Origin: Prostheceraeus crozeri
Lineage: Eukaryota; Platyhelminthes; Polycladida; Euryleptidae
NCBI GenBank assembly: GCA_907163375.1
Contig: CAJQUW010013680.1
Coordinates: 186,001-250,000 of the forward strand
DNA length: 64,000 nt
Direction: 5' to 3'
Position numbers and translations under genes: made by a program. Of this stretch, positions 22,991 through 34,461 are shown piece by piece; position 1 is the first letter of the stretch, and every line of letters starts with the position of its first letter. A model generated the notes under the pieces. The model made no database searches. It had not been told where the DNA came from and saw only the letters and a program-made list of their open reading frames with translations.

Positions 22991-24541
22991 GCAAAGATTA
23001 TCATTTACAACTGATAGCGTCTCAGTCACAATATTTTCAAGATATAGCAATTTTTGTTCAATCACGCTAGGACCTTGAAATACAGGCGCACGCATGTGTC
23101 GCTTCACTTCAACTTTAATGACGGACCACACATGCTGTACGGGATTCAACACATGCGAATGAGGACATAATCTCAAAAAAAGCTCCGAGAACACAATTTC
23201 GACTCGTGTAAAACTTTACCTGTATTAAGTCTGGAGTCACAATTTTTGACATGGAATGTCTTCAGGTCAATTCCTATGACGTGCATGTGCTTTTATCATG
23301 CTTCTGATCGACAGTGTATGAGAGAATGTGGTTGAATGTGGATAAATTTGCTCAAAATGTTTGTGTTTGTCGACATTAAGAGATTCGCCAAATCTGAATG
23401 TGTGCATCTCTATAGACAGGGGTGCTTGAACATAAAAGGAAATGACCTGAAGACATTCAATGCCAAAATTATGACTCTGGGCTTAGTGCTTTTCGTCTAA
23501 TCAGAGAAAACATGGAAAATTTCATTTTAGCCAAAAGCTGCAATCTGCGTCCCATTGAATCAACATGAGCTTTTCTTTGATCCTGTCTGACGAGAGGAGG
23601 AACTCACTGGAACTCGGCAGACGTGCAGATTCGTAGTAGCCATAGGATGTACAGTACATCATTCTGTGAAAGTCTTATTTTCGGCCTCGCCACCTGCAGA
23701 AACTCGTTCTGGCTGCCGGACTATATCGTCCATCCAGCCGTTGCAATCAGTCCATTTGAATGATCCCCGTTTGAGAGTCACTTTTACACTGCCATCCATA
23801 CAAATAGCACCAATAAGATGAATTTTTGGACCACGACTGGCTAGTAATGTTTTCACGGCTCTACTGCCTGCCCTGGATCTCCCACAGCTCCTCTACAGAA
23901 AAGATTGAAAATTGTTTTGTCAAACCAAATGATTTCTTTTCCTTCTCGGAAGCACTGGCTGAGATCATTGATATAGGGTCATATATATCATAGGTTCATA
24001 GTTTCTGGTTTGAGATGAGTCCTTTTCAAAGTATGGAGTATGTTCTCCAAGTAATTGCTGATTGTCGACCGTGCTATATCCAGATGCATTTCCTGCTGAA
24101 CCTTTCCTTGGATTTGTGGCAGTGCCCGCTCACAATCTTCTTCAATCCACTGCATTATTGCATCCACTTGATCCTCACATTAAAGTTTCGGCCTTTTTCC
24201 TCCTCGCAGCATGCTGAACTCGGTTTCACCGAATCGGATCCGATGGTAAGCAGTCTTGCAATTTATGTCGACTTCTAATTCTCTCCGCGGTTTGCGCATT
24301 CGACTACCCTCTGTCGATCTAATGTCAGATTCTTGGCGTAAGATTTACGAATTATTTCTTCCGTATCCACCCACAACAGTACCGCTGCAAATAGGACAAC
24401 AAAATTCTTAATTGTTCCGGGTTCTACTCCGCAGATTTGCAAAGCAATCACAATGAATAACAGGCAGCACGGAATCATTCTTGCAATTTCCCTTCGTTTC
24501 ATCGATATCAAAGACACCGGGCATCTGTCTTGAGCATCCAT
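22967..24541 (-). pseudogene. Tc1/mariner (IS630-type) transposase pseudogene
   Basis: Minus-strand pieces in order: an N-terminal part with RGGKRPKL; VDAIMQWIEEDCERALPQIQ; STISNYLENILHTLKRTHLK then PETMN; EIIWFDKTIFNLFC with the first catalytic Asp; SRGPKIHLIGAICMDGSVKV then RGSFKWTDCNGWMDD. After a foldback insertion comes the end, LRLCPHSHVLNPVQHVWSVI then KVEVKR. The second catalytic Asp region is missing at the insertion, the last catalytic Glu of the usual N-P-I-E is Gln here, and there are in-frame stops (one after RPKL) and frame changes. Inactive. Terminal inverted repeats were not identified. Confidence 0.8.
23231..23725. repeat. Foldback/MITE-like element, copy 2 (truncated, inverted centre)
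   Basis: It is homologous to 153-858, with the unique centre in the opposite orientation (compare the AATGTGGATAAATTTGCTC block with its reverse complement in copy 1). The right arm is complete to GCTGCCGGACTATA. The outer left arm is missing, so the left border near 23231 is a deletion edge. It lies within the Tc1/mariner transposase, whose frame stops at GWMDD on one side and resumes at the C-terminus on the other. Confidence 0.75.
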
Positions 24542-25544
24542 TATCGTGCGTGTTGTTACTTAGTGCTGATTGTTAAGTTCACAGCTTTGATGAGTGTGTG
24601 ACGAAAATGCAGACTTCTCTCTCTTTCCTCATCATGACTCGACTCGATTCAGGCAGAAGTGATACCTAGCGTCAATTAACCTTCAAGTCAGCGACGACCA
24701 ATAGAATCGCTTATGTGAGACATTGACCGATACAGATTCTCATTCCCTTCACTGACAGGACAGCGAAGCGATACCCAGTGCCAGAAAATCGGCAAATGAC
24801 TGAGCACCAATAAAATGCTCCAGGTGGATGATCGATCCCACACCATTTGGAGATACATCAAAACTCCCTGCTAAACTACTCCCGATGAACTGAACGCTCT
24901 CTCACTCTCTCTCTCCCGCCTGTACGCACGTTCTCTTGTTGTGCACCACTAACGCTGCCGCGACACCTCGTCTCACGACCTCAATGTCAAGTTCTTGGAC
25001 AAGCCGTGTGGTCAAGTCGGCAGCGCAGCTCAATTCCTGCCTCTGTGTCCTGTTCGCCTTCCGGTGCTAAGTTGAAGACTGTACGTACACTCACCTCATT
25101 CTCCGCGAACGCTAAATCGGCTCTCTTAAGGGCCACCACCTGCCTTGCATCTAATAAATACTAGATGCATCTAAATACTACTTGCATCTACTCACAGGGA
25201 TTTGGCCTTTTTTCTGTTCGTGCCTTGGGGAGGCCGTAACAAGTGTCACAGTCAAATATGTGTCAATAAGAGGAGGATCAGACCATTCAACCAAATCAGA
25301 CCGATTCAACGAGGAGTCAGCTTCGTTAGTTTTAAACTTGTTGCAGCCGATCCTCCGAGCACCTGCATCGACGGCTTGATGCTCTGCGCTGATAAAAAGG
25401 AGTGGTTTTGACGTCAAAAATCTGATAGCAATTTCCAATTCAGAATTACACATTATGCATGGGATGATACATCGGTAATTCAATCGACTATCGTGTCTGT
25501 CGTTTCATTAACATGGTTAATTAATATTCTTTGTTATCCTTCTT
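24542..25544. other. No supported gene
   Basis: Less AT-rich than its surroundings, with a CT-rich microsatellite near 24897-24925. Several short overlapping frames at 25180-25480 show no known domain. Confidence 0.35.
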
Positions 25545-26060
25545 ATAATCAAAATATTCAGAAGTACAGATCAATTTATTTCTGAAGTACAATTGAAACT
25601 ATTTCTGAAGTACAATAGAAATAGAAAGAATACAATTGAAATTTGTTGATGTGCAAACAGAAAATATTCTGAAGTACAAACACAAAAAATTGGGAAGTAC
25701 AAATGGAATTTTCTGAAATCAAAACTGTAGCCTATTTCTCATTTTCAAATGAAGCATTCCAAATGGAATTTTCTGAAATCAAAACTGTAGCCTATTTCTC
25801 ATTTTCAAATGAAGCATTCTGAAATCAAAACTCCACTTCTGATTATCAAATGAAGCATTCTGAAGTTGACCTGAAGTTTTATGAAGATGAAAGAGAATAG
25901 TTTCTGAAGCACAGTTGACAAATTCTGATTGTCAACTAATCATTTCTAAAGTTCAAAAATGAAACATTCTGAAATTTATTTGAGAAAATATCTGAATTAC
26001 AAATGATTTAAAATAAATCAAAAATTATTATTTCTGAAATATGTGTTGCATTCCAAGATA
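25545..26060. repeat. Degenerate minisatellite on a TTCTGAAGTACAA motif
   Basis: Variants of T-T-C-T-G-A-A-R-T-A-C-A-A recur about a dozen times at irregular spacing of roughly 20-40 bp. Within the array a 60-bp unit at 25700-25759 is repeated without any change at 25760-25819. The array is non-coding. The exact 60-bp copy implies a recent duplication inside an otherwise eroded array. Confidence 0.75.
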
Positions 26061-26871
26061 TAAATGTATTAACCTACACACAAAATTCTAGGAAATGAAA
26101 GCGTTTATGTCAAAAAATATAAACGCTCCAATCTGAAAAATAGACTTCAAATCCTGAAAAAATCTGCTGGATTCTTGAATATAACTGCAGAGATCTTGTA
26201 ATTCAAATGGAAATCGTGTGAAAAATGCTACTTTGGTTGACAAATATTCTACTATTGAATAGACAGTCTAACAGTCTTTGAAATGTGGTGAATTCGTTTA
26301 CTTGTTCACAAAAGATATCCGGATTAATGATTGGAAGAGCCGCTGCACAATCACAAACAGATCTATGACAAGATGACACCACAGCTGTACTATATATATG
26401 CACATCTTTGAATAATGTTATAAGGATTTCTCGTTAATGGGACATCGATATCATAGCAAATATCCATGCAATTTTTGCCGATTTTTGTTGCTTTCTCCAC
26501 CGTGAGAGACCCAACGGTATGATGAAAGTGCAGTTGCATGATGTTGAAACACCAATGACCAGAATCTCAATCAACACGCCGATCAAATAGACATCGACTC
26601 TGACTGTCATACCTACAATACAGTGTTGATACATAATCGGACTTAGAGTGTACTTTAGAAAATTTTATCGGATTGCTCGAATTTTCTTCATTTTCTTTGC
26701 AAAACCCTATCGTATATGCAGACGAGTTACCCAAACTGAAGCCCGGTGTAAGTAGAAGCTCGCGATCTCTTTCCTTTTGTAATGCAAATCATGTTTCTAT
26801 AAGCGGAGAAATTCTCCATAGTGAACCACAATTGCAAGTGGATTTACGATGTTCACCAATACTATGTGTCT
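26061..26871. other. No supported gene
   Basis: AT-rich spacer up to the LTR element. A tiny exon-like segment (acceptor near 26720, GTAAGT donor near 26750) is too short to support. Confidence 0.4.
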
Positions 26872-26876
26872 GTGTA

Positions 26877-27147
26877 TGTTGTGACTTGCTCACAAATAAT
26901 TATATTTTCATTGATTCTTGCACTAAATGTATATTAAAAGATTTTATGTCGATTTTGTTAATATGCATTAATATTCTAATTTGACTTAAAATCATATGGT
27001 CACTAAGGTATTATAACTTTCGGTGTACTACGAATTCGTAAGTTCTCTCTTGAGGTACTGTTCTGGATTATGCATGACTTTTATTACAATCTACTTGATA
27101 TGATTTACTCGGGATATTTTATAGTTTAATCACGAAAGGATACAACA
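26877..27147 (+). repeat. 5' LTR of the Gypsy element
   Basis: 271 bp, bounded by short inverted repeats TGTTGT/ACAACA and preceded by the target duplication GTGTA. About 98% identical to the 3' LTR. Confidence 0.95.
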
Positions 27148-27292
27148 TTTTGGCGACTTGGAAAAAATGATGAACCTACTTTTGCACATTTAGCCTAAAC
27201 TTAACAACGGATTTTCTGTCGGTGATAAGTATTAGACTTACATTTTGGATTAATAATTTTTCTAGAGCAGATTTACTAAATATTACGATAGT

Positions 27293-28324
27293 ATGACTGA
27301 CACAGCACCTGTACCAATAAAGATGGCGTCACCTGTTCAACGTATAGAGCCTCTTTTCAAGCAATGCGATTTTAGCATCTGGTACAAGAAATTTCAAATG
27401 TTATGTAGAATGACTATAATTGATGAGGACTCGAAAGTTGACTTTCTTCTTACAAATGTAGATATGTCCATTTTTCAAGCTGTTGTCACTACATTCCCAA
27501 ATGACCTGGTGTATGATGACATAATCGATTTTTTGAAAGAACGTTATTCTACTCAGGATACTCACTTGAATCGGTTGGAATTTTTCTCTACTACATATTC
27601 AGGATCATTCGACGAATATGCTTCTAAATTACAAATGCTCTACGAAAATTTTGATCGTACAAATACTCGTGAACAAATGCTTATTGCCAAGTTGATGTCC
27701 ACATTACCGAAAAGTCTCAGCTCAGAACTTTGCATACGGAGACCCAGGACTTAGAATGAATGCGTACAAATCTGCAACTCCTTGAGTATTTCAAAATCTT
27801 CTATGTCTACTTCGGCTATTTCGCATTCAAACAAGAAAAAGTCATATTCTAACAAATCCAGTAACAAGTCTACCAACAATACAAATTCTAAGAGAAAATG
27901 TTACCGTTGTGGTTCGAATTCCCACCTGGCTTCCAATCCAAATTGTCCTGCTAGAAATGCAACATGCAATGCATGCCAAAAAGTTGGACATTTTTCTTCA
28001 GTTTGCTCTAGTCTTGGTAACAGTTCGGGCCCTGCAAATAACGCGTCGAATTCTACAAGCCAGGCTAATTCAAAAAAGCATTTTTCAGTCAATTCATGCA
28101 ATTTGATTAAGGATGCTGACCACAATGCCGATCGTGACACAGATTGTCATACTGATCGTACAATTGAATACGTTACTGATACACGTAGAACCATCTCAGT
28201 TAACATGAGTCACTTCACTCGAGATGAATCTTCAGTTGGTGTAATTGATAAGCCAGTGAGAAAGCCATTTGCGGTGATAAATTTGCAAACTGATTCCAAG
28301 TGTTTCACTGTCATTCTTGGTTGA
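27293..28324 (+). pseudogene. Gypsy element gag region (fossil)
   Basis: Encodes a capsid-like N-terminal part (including FSIWYKKFQMLCRM) and, near 27895-28010, two CCHC zinc knuckles (CYRCGSNSH..., CNACQKVGHFSSVC) typical of the nucleocapsid of Mag-type Gypsy elements. The region is broken and belongs to the fossil element described above. Confidence 0.85.
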
Positions 28325-31300
28325 TACCGGCTCTGTTTGCATTTTGCCATTTTCATATTATGACAAACATTTCAATGTGCCTCTGATTCCATTTCGTAAT
28401 TCAAAATTGACCAATTATGACAAAACGGACATTGAAGTGATCGGTATCATGTCAAATGTACATTGCACCTTCAGAGGACGTGAAGCTTTTCTTGACTTCC
28501 TGATCTGTGACCATGATGAATCTTTGATCGGAGTTGATGCTATTGCAAGACTTTGTATGACTATCTCTGGAAGATATTCCGTTCTTCGCACTTACTCAAT
28601 CAATCGTACATCTGGTCATCCTATTGATTCTCATGATCGTGGGTTAGATTGTCGAAGTGCTACTGATTGTGCGTCTCGTCCAGTTAGCTCTTCCTTACCG
28701 AAGCTGTCAGGATACGAGTTTTTCATAAAATTAAAAGATGATGCTCCAGGATCTCTCGTTCAAAAACAACGCAGAATACCGTTTTCGCTACGTACTGCCG
28801 TTGAATCCGAAATTCAGAAACTGCTCATGAATGATATAATTGAGGAAATCGATTCTACGCCATACATTTCTCCAAATGTGGTCGTGCCAAAACAGGATGG
28901 TGAAATACGCTTGTGCGTAGACTACAAGAAGATCAACCAGCACATCGTTGTTGATCAACACCCTCTTCCGACCGTGGATGAAATTTTTACCATGTTGGCT
29001 GGCGCTCAGTACTTCACAAAACTTGATCTGAGATCTGCCTATCACCAGCTAGAGATAAGAGAAGAATCGCGTGACCTCACTGCATTCACTTCTCATGTTG
29101 GTCTCTTTCGATACAAGAGGTTGCCTTTCGGCTTGGCCAATGCACCCAGTGCATACATGAAAGTGATTTTCAATATTCTCCGTAGCTGTACAAATACCGT
29201 CTCTTACCTAGATGACATTCTGATCTTTGGGAAGAATTTGCAGGAGCACGATGAATGCCTCCACAAAGCTCTGGACCAGTTGTCGGCTCACGGAATGACA
29301 TTGAATGAGAAGAAATGTATGTATAGGCAGAGGTCAGTTCAGTTTCTCGGAAGAATGATCAGTTCTGAAGGCGTTTCACCCTTACCTACAACTCTCGATG
29401 CAATTACTAATGCTCCAGTCCCTCATGACAAACAATCCTTGCGTTCTTTCTTGGTATTAGCAAACTTCTACCGTGGTTTTGTACCCAATGTTGCTGCTTT
29501 GTCTGCTTCAATGTACGAGCTTCTCAAGGAGAATGTGCGTTTTGAATGGTCTGATCAAAACCAGAGAGATTTTGATTCAGTGAAAACTAACTTGTCGAAC
29601 TACATCCCTCTTGCGTTTTTTGATTCAGACTTGACCACAGCTACGTTTTTGACAACTGACGCTTCTGGATATGGAATCTCAGCCATTCTCTCGCAAATCG
29701 ATAGAAAGACAGGAGAGGAACGCCCGGTATATTTCTTGAGTCGTAAACTTTCGGACATGGAAAGGAAATACTCGGTCTCAGAAAAGGAGTTCCTCGCAGT
29801 TCTTTGGGGTGTGGAGAGGTTACACCAATTTCTTTATGGCAGACACTTCACAGTTCGAACCGATCACCAGTGCTTGAGGCAGTTACTGATCAATGGTGTT
29901 GAAAGCGGAGCATCCCCATGCCGTGTCATTCGCTGGGCTACCAAGTTGCTACAGTACAACTTCAAGGTTCAATATATACTAGGCAAGCAGAACCCTGTGG
30001 CAGATGCTCTCTCTCGCATACCACACCAGGACAAGGATTCTACTGTGGAACTTTTTGCTGTTTCACTAAGTGAAAATGACGAACTCCGACCATTGACTCT
30101 GTGTCAAATGCGACAAGAGACAGGAAAGGATGAGACGTCACAAGAAGTCAAAGTATTCATTCACAAAGGTTGGCCTACACGTGCGACTTCATTTACCAGC
30201 TCAGCCAAAGAATACTGGAATTCCCGAAATGAGCTTACGGACATCGATGGAGTGATCTGTCGCAATGACAAATTTGTTGTTCCGGCGTCCCTGCAAGAAG
30301 CAGTTGTGACATTCGCTCACGAAGGACATATGGGAATATCCAAATGCAAGTCTCGCATTCGAGAGTACTACTGGTGGCCGAACCTGAATGCTAGCGTCGA
30401 GACCAGAGTGAAAAGTTGTGGATGCTGTCAAGACGTCGCAAGAGAATCACCCGTCTAAGTGCCGTCGTACGTGAACAAACCGTGGCACCAGATTGCAATT
30501 GATTTCAATGGCCCAGTACACGACGACTCTCATCGCCAACATTACATTATGGTTTTGGTGGACTGCTACTCGAAGTTGATGATGACTCGAGTTGTTTCTT
30601 CCCCAACATCTGTTAAGGTGATTGAATTCCTGAACTCCGCATTCTCTGTTTTTGGCCATTGTACGATTCTGCTCTCAGACAATGGACCACAATTTATTTC
30701 CGCAGAATTTGGAACTTACCTTCGTGCCAAAGGCATTATTCATCGAGACTTTTCAGTGTACAATCCTCGGAGCAATGGCGTTGTCGAGCGCATGAACCGA
30801 AACATTGCTAAGGTGATCGAAGCTTCAGAAATAAAGAATGCTTCACAACTACAGGACGTGTTGGAGAAGTACTCGTTTAATTATAATACAACCAAGCACT
30901 CAACTACAGAACTGTCCCCATGTGACATTATGTTGAAGTTTAAGGCCAAATCCAGTCTCTCAATGATCTCACTGGATGATAACCAGAGTACCGACATCGG
31001 GAAAAGGATCACTAAACGTGGAGAACTTTCTGCTGAATACGCAAACCAAAGAAGAAGGCCCGAAACAAAGGTCAAATATGAGGTGGGGATACCGTCATTA
31101 CAAAGAAGGGGGAAAAAAGAGAAAGATAGTGAATCAGAATGGACCTTACACCTTCCTACTGGACAATGGCTTCAAAATAAATTGCAGAAACATTCGTGGA
31201 AAGGTTCCGGAGGAAGATGAGACTTGGTATCTCGAAGTCACAGGAGAAAGTGACTGCAGAAGAAATACTCCTGCGCTGGAAGATCAATCGACTGATTTGG

Positions 31301-31416
31301 TTGTTCTGCCTAACATTGTGTCTGTTAGTTCTTCCCCTGGAAATGCACCAATGGAGGAAAGACCTACAAGAAATAGAAGACGACCATCATATTTACAAGA
31401 TTATGTGACTGGTTAA
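28317..31416 (+). pseudogene. Gypsy element pol region (fossil)
   Basis: Domains in order: an aspartic protease around VDTGS near 28320; a reverse transcriptase with LDLRSAYHQ, LPFGLANAPSAY and YLDDILIF (about 29.0-29.3 kb); RNase H (TDASGYG, RTDHQCL, DALSR; about 29.6-30.0 kb); the H2C2 zinc-binding part of integrase (about 30.3-30.45 kb); and the integrase core (VDCYSKL, DNGPQF, NGVVERMN; about 30.5-30.9 kb) with a basic tail. Gag and pol overlap slightly, as expected for frameshift expression in the family. The region is not intact. Confidence 0.9.
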
Positions 31417-31649
31417 GAGTTTTACTTTAATCTTGATATTGATAAGCGTAACATTGCGTTCAAATTTACATTTCAGTGATTTCGAATGAATACTGATTTT
31501 CTAATGTTATCAGTGTTTTAGTATCTATGTATACATCATTTTGACATTGATACTTATGACATTGTGCTTATTCTTAGAGTACACAGTATTTGATTCTCAT
31601 TGAACTTAATCGCTTAGTGACGAACATTCTTCCTTTGAAACGGGGGAAA

Positions 31650-31921
31650 TGTTGTGACTTGCTCACAAATAATTATATTTTCATTGATTCTTGCACTAAA
31701 TGTATATCACAAGATTTTATGTCGATTTTGTTAATATGCATTAATATTCTAATTTGACTTAAAATCATATGGTCACTAAGGTATTATAACTTTCGGTGTA
31801 CTACGAATTCGTAAGTTCTCTCTTGAGGTACTGTTCTGGATTTATGCATGATTTTTATTACAATCTACTTGATATGATTTACTCGGGATATTTTACATTT
31901 TAATTACGAAAGGATACAACA
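31650..31921 (+). repeat. 3' LTR of the Gypsy element
   Basis: 272 bp, the same termini as the 5' LTR, preceded by a purine-rich tract and followed by the target duplication GTGTA (31922-31926). Confidence 0.95.
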
Positions 31922-31936
31922 GTGTATACTTTATGA

Positions 31937-34295
31937 CAGGGCTGTGGAGCCGGAGCCGAGCCGATAGTTTTGGTCGGAGCCGGAGCCGCAGCCGGAGCCG
32001 ATTTATCACAAAGGCTCCGGCTCCGATAGTTTGAGCTTTGATATAAATCTAGAATTTTGAAAGTTATTAATTGGCATCATAAAAAAATTAAATCATTTGA
32101 AATCTAAAGATATGTCTTTTAAGTATACCAATGATCTGTCCTCCACGACATCTTTCTTTGCAGTTGCCGCCTTCTTTTGTATTATATTTATTATATATTT
32201 ACACACATGTGTAATATTTTTATTGCATATGTTTCGTAAGACTAATTTCCATATTGACAATGTATTCTCCAAAATCCATTAATTTGAAGACTTGTTATAT
32301 GCATGCTAACTAGATGATTGTAGATTCCTAGAGACAAGTCGCCAGTCATTTATGTACACATTTCCAGTTCAGTCAGCAAAGATAATATAGATACATTTCT
32401 TACACAATGTCTTAAATCTAAAACGGTTACTATGTAGGCTATCATCTATCGGTATGGCTACTGGCAGAAGCTACTGGGATCTGTGACAATGCCAATTTCC
32501 TTAGATTGTATTGTAGGCTCTTGTGCAGTCCCCCCACCTACATTTTTCAAAACAATCGGTTATTCAATTTGATCAATTTTGATTGGAGGGATAACTCTTC
32601 ACACTCACACGAATGACCTGACTACAAGTCCTCGCATGGCTATAGCAATAAGCGATCCCAGCCACTTCTAGTAGCGCCCTATTATTTTAATTAAAGGTAT
32701 CTCATTCACAATGAATTTCCTTTGACTTCAAAATTCAAAGGGTATATTTCAATGCGAAAAACCCGAAGGCAAATTACACTGTTGACTTGCTGACGAAGTT
32801 TGCGACCATGACATCGCAATTACCCACGTAGATTTTTACAACAGCACGGAATGCTTCACTCAAACCGGTGATGCTGAAACGGACATCCAATGGTGCTGCA
32901 TCTTTTGACCAGAGAAAAAATGGGGGGGGGGGGAGGACTGCACAAGAGCCGTATCGTGTAATAATATTTCCCCAAATGTCATAGACCTGTGGAATTCAAG
33001 AATTTTCATTATTATTTTTTCCGTCTGTCAACACTTTATGCTGATATCATGCTGACTTATATGTAAACAATAAAAAAAGACTGAGACGCTCTCAATAAAG
33101 GCGCCTTTTGATCTCCCTTTTCTATTGTCTGTGACATTAAACCGCACGCGCATTTGAAAGCTAGCAAAGTAGATGGGATTTGTGCTCGGTGCTCGCAGTC
33201 AAATTTTTATTATGCATAGCACCCTGCAACATACTGTGTGATACTCCGAGTTCAGTTTCATCAGCCTAACCATCATCAGAGGAATAGTGGTAATGTGTTA
33301 TACATAAATTGAATATAATAATATACATGATTCATTGATGAATTATTTAGTGCAACTTTACGCCATAATAAAAAATACGAAATTAATATAATGTAAGTTA
33401 GGCCTTAATTTATTAAGTATGCTGCATAGAATTACAAAACTTGTCCTAAATTAGATATTTTTAATTTTTTCAAGTATAATTTTCAATTGTACATTTCTAG
33501 CCTACACTGCAATGAGGCTATCTAAATTACAATTTCTACAGATGATGAGTCGTGGGCTACCCACCGATCATATTATTCATGGACCAACAGACTATTGAAA
33601 AAAGGCAATAAAAAATAACAATAACAACCCAAGCTAGCCTATATACACTTTAATATTCAATAAAGCAATTGATATCTTTATTGATACGGTATATTTAGCT
33701 ATATAGCCTAAGCCCTTTCCATTTTCGAGTAGATACAGGCCCTATAAGCTATCTAGAGGCATACGCTATCCAGTTTCATATTCAAGCTTTGTTAAAAAGC
33801 TTATACTACTATTCGGCCTCTGTGACGGCTAATTAGGTATATCATCATCACTCATGTGGTCTTATCTAATGTAGCTTCGTAGTAGACTGGTTGCAGGCTA
33901 GGCCAATTTATATTTAGCCAGTGCGGGTGATCTTTATCTAATTAAACCAATCCTGGCTATAACTTTATTTTATCTTTCAGAGATAGTCAATTCATGCAAA
34001 AATATATGACAAGTATGTTATTTGTCATTATATTAGGCTATTATCATTTTTATTATTAACTTAAGTCGTTGCTTGTTAATGAAAACTAATTTGATGATTG
34101 TAGCAAGCCTCTAAAGGCCACACCGTTATCCAAAAAACCCGTTCAACGGATCCAGGATAACCAGCATAGATAGAACCTGAATTTGAAGTCGAAGCCGGAG
34201 CCGAGCCGGAGCCGGAGCCGAGCCCAGCCGGAGCCTTTCACATCAGTGTCGTGGAGCCGGAGCCGATGAGATAACGCATCGGCTCCACAGACCTG
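31937..34295. mobile_element. hAT-type non-autonomous DNA transposon with GGAGCC-repeat ends
   Basis: It is bounded by CAGGGCTGTGGAGCCGG on the left and the near reverse complement (GGCTCCACAGACCTG) on the right. The flanking 8-bp target duplication CTTTATGA (31929-31936 and 34296-34303) is perfect. An 8-bp duplication and CAGGG ends are typical of hAT elements. Both subterminal regions carry repeated GGAGCC in both orientations, possible transposase-binding repeats. The 2.36 kb interior holds no transposase-like frame, so mobilisation would need a protein supplied elsewhere. A smaller element is nested at 32516-32950. Confidence 0.88.
32516..32950. mobile_element. MITE nested in the hAT element
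   Basis: 435 bp with terminal inverted repeats GGCTCTTGTGCAGTCC (32516-32531) and its reverse complement, separated by one extra base, at the right end (to 32950). The inner sides carry C-runs and G-runs respectively. A 3-bp flank GTA occurs on both sides (32513-32515, 32951-32953), compatible with a PIF/Harbinger-like 3-bp target duplication. No coding capacity. Confidence 0.75.
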
Positions 34296-34461
34296 CTTTA
34301 TGATTACATAGTCAAGGTATGCCCTATCTGACATATGATAGAAAATGCAGACTGTGACTTTAGAAACATGATCTAGTAGAATTATGCACGATGATAGACT
34401 TCTCATAAAACATTCTGCCCTGCCACTTCAAATTGTGAAGCAATTCAAAGGATATTATAGC

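Larger units (their letters stand above)
26877..31921 (+). mobile_element. Ty3/Gypsy LTR retrotransposon, nearly full-length, broken
   Basis: A 5.0-kb element with LTRs at both ends (TGTTGTGAC...GATACAACA) and a 5-bp target duplication GTGTA at 26872-26876 and 31922-31926. A TGG-type primer-binding position follows the 5' LTR (TTTGGCGACTTGG near 27148) and a purine-rich tract (AAACGGGGGAAA) precedes the 3' LTR. The order is gag, then protease, RT, RNase H and integrase, which is the Gypsy order. Two zinc knuckles in gag suggest the Mag clade. No envelope gene is seen. The coding region has about three breaks. LTR divergence of about 2% (six substitutions and one length change over about 271 bp) indicates a geologically young insertion, perhaps a few million years at typical rates. 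Confidence 0.95.

Noticed and set aside
25178-25483. 101-residue minus-strand frame
   Set aside because: Overlaps equally long frames on the other strand and shows no motif.
26720-26750. 29-bp exon-like segment with a GTAAGT donor
   Set aside because: Too short to support without transcript evidence.
34143-34406. Frames rich in Arg-Leu or Glu-Ser repeats across 34.1-34.6 kb
   Set aside because: They are translations of the GGAGCC/GGAGTC repeat arrays of hAT ends.
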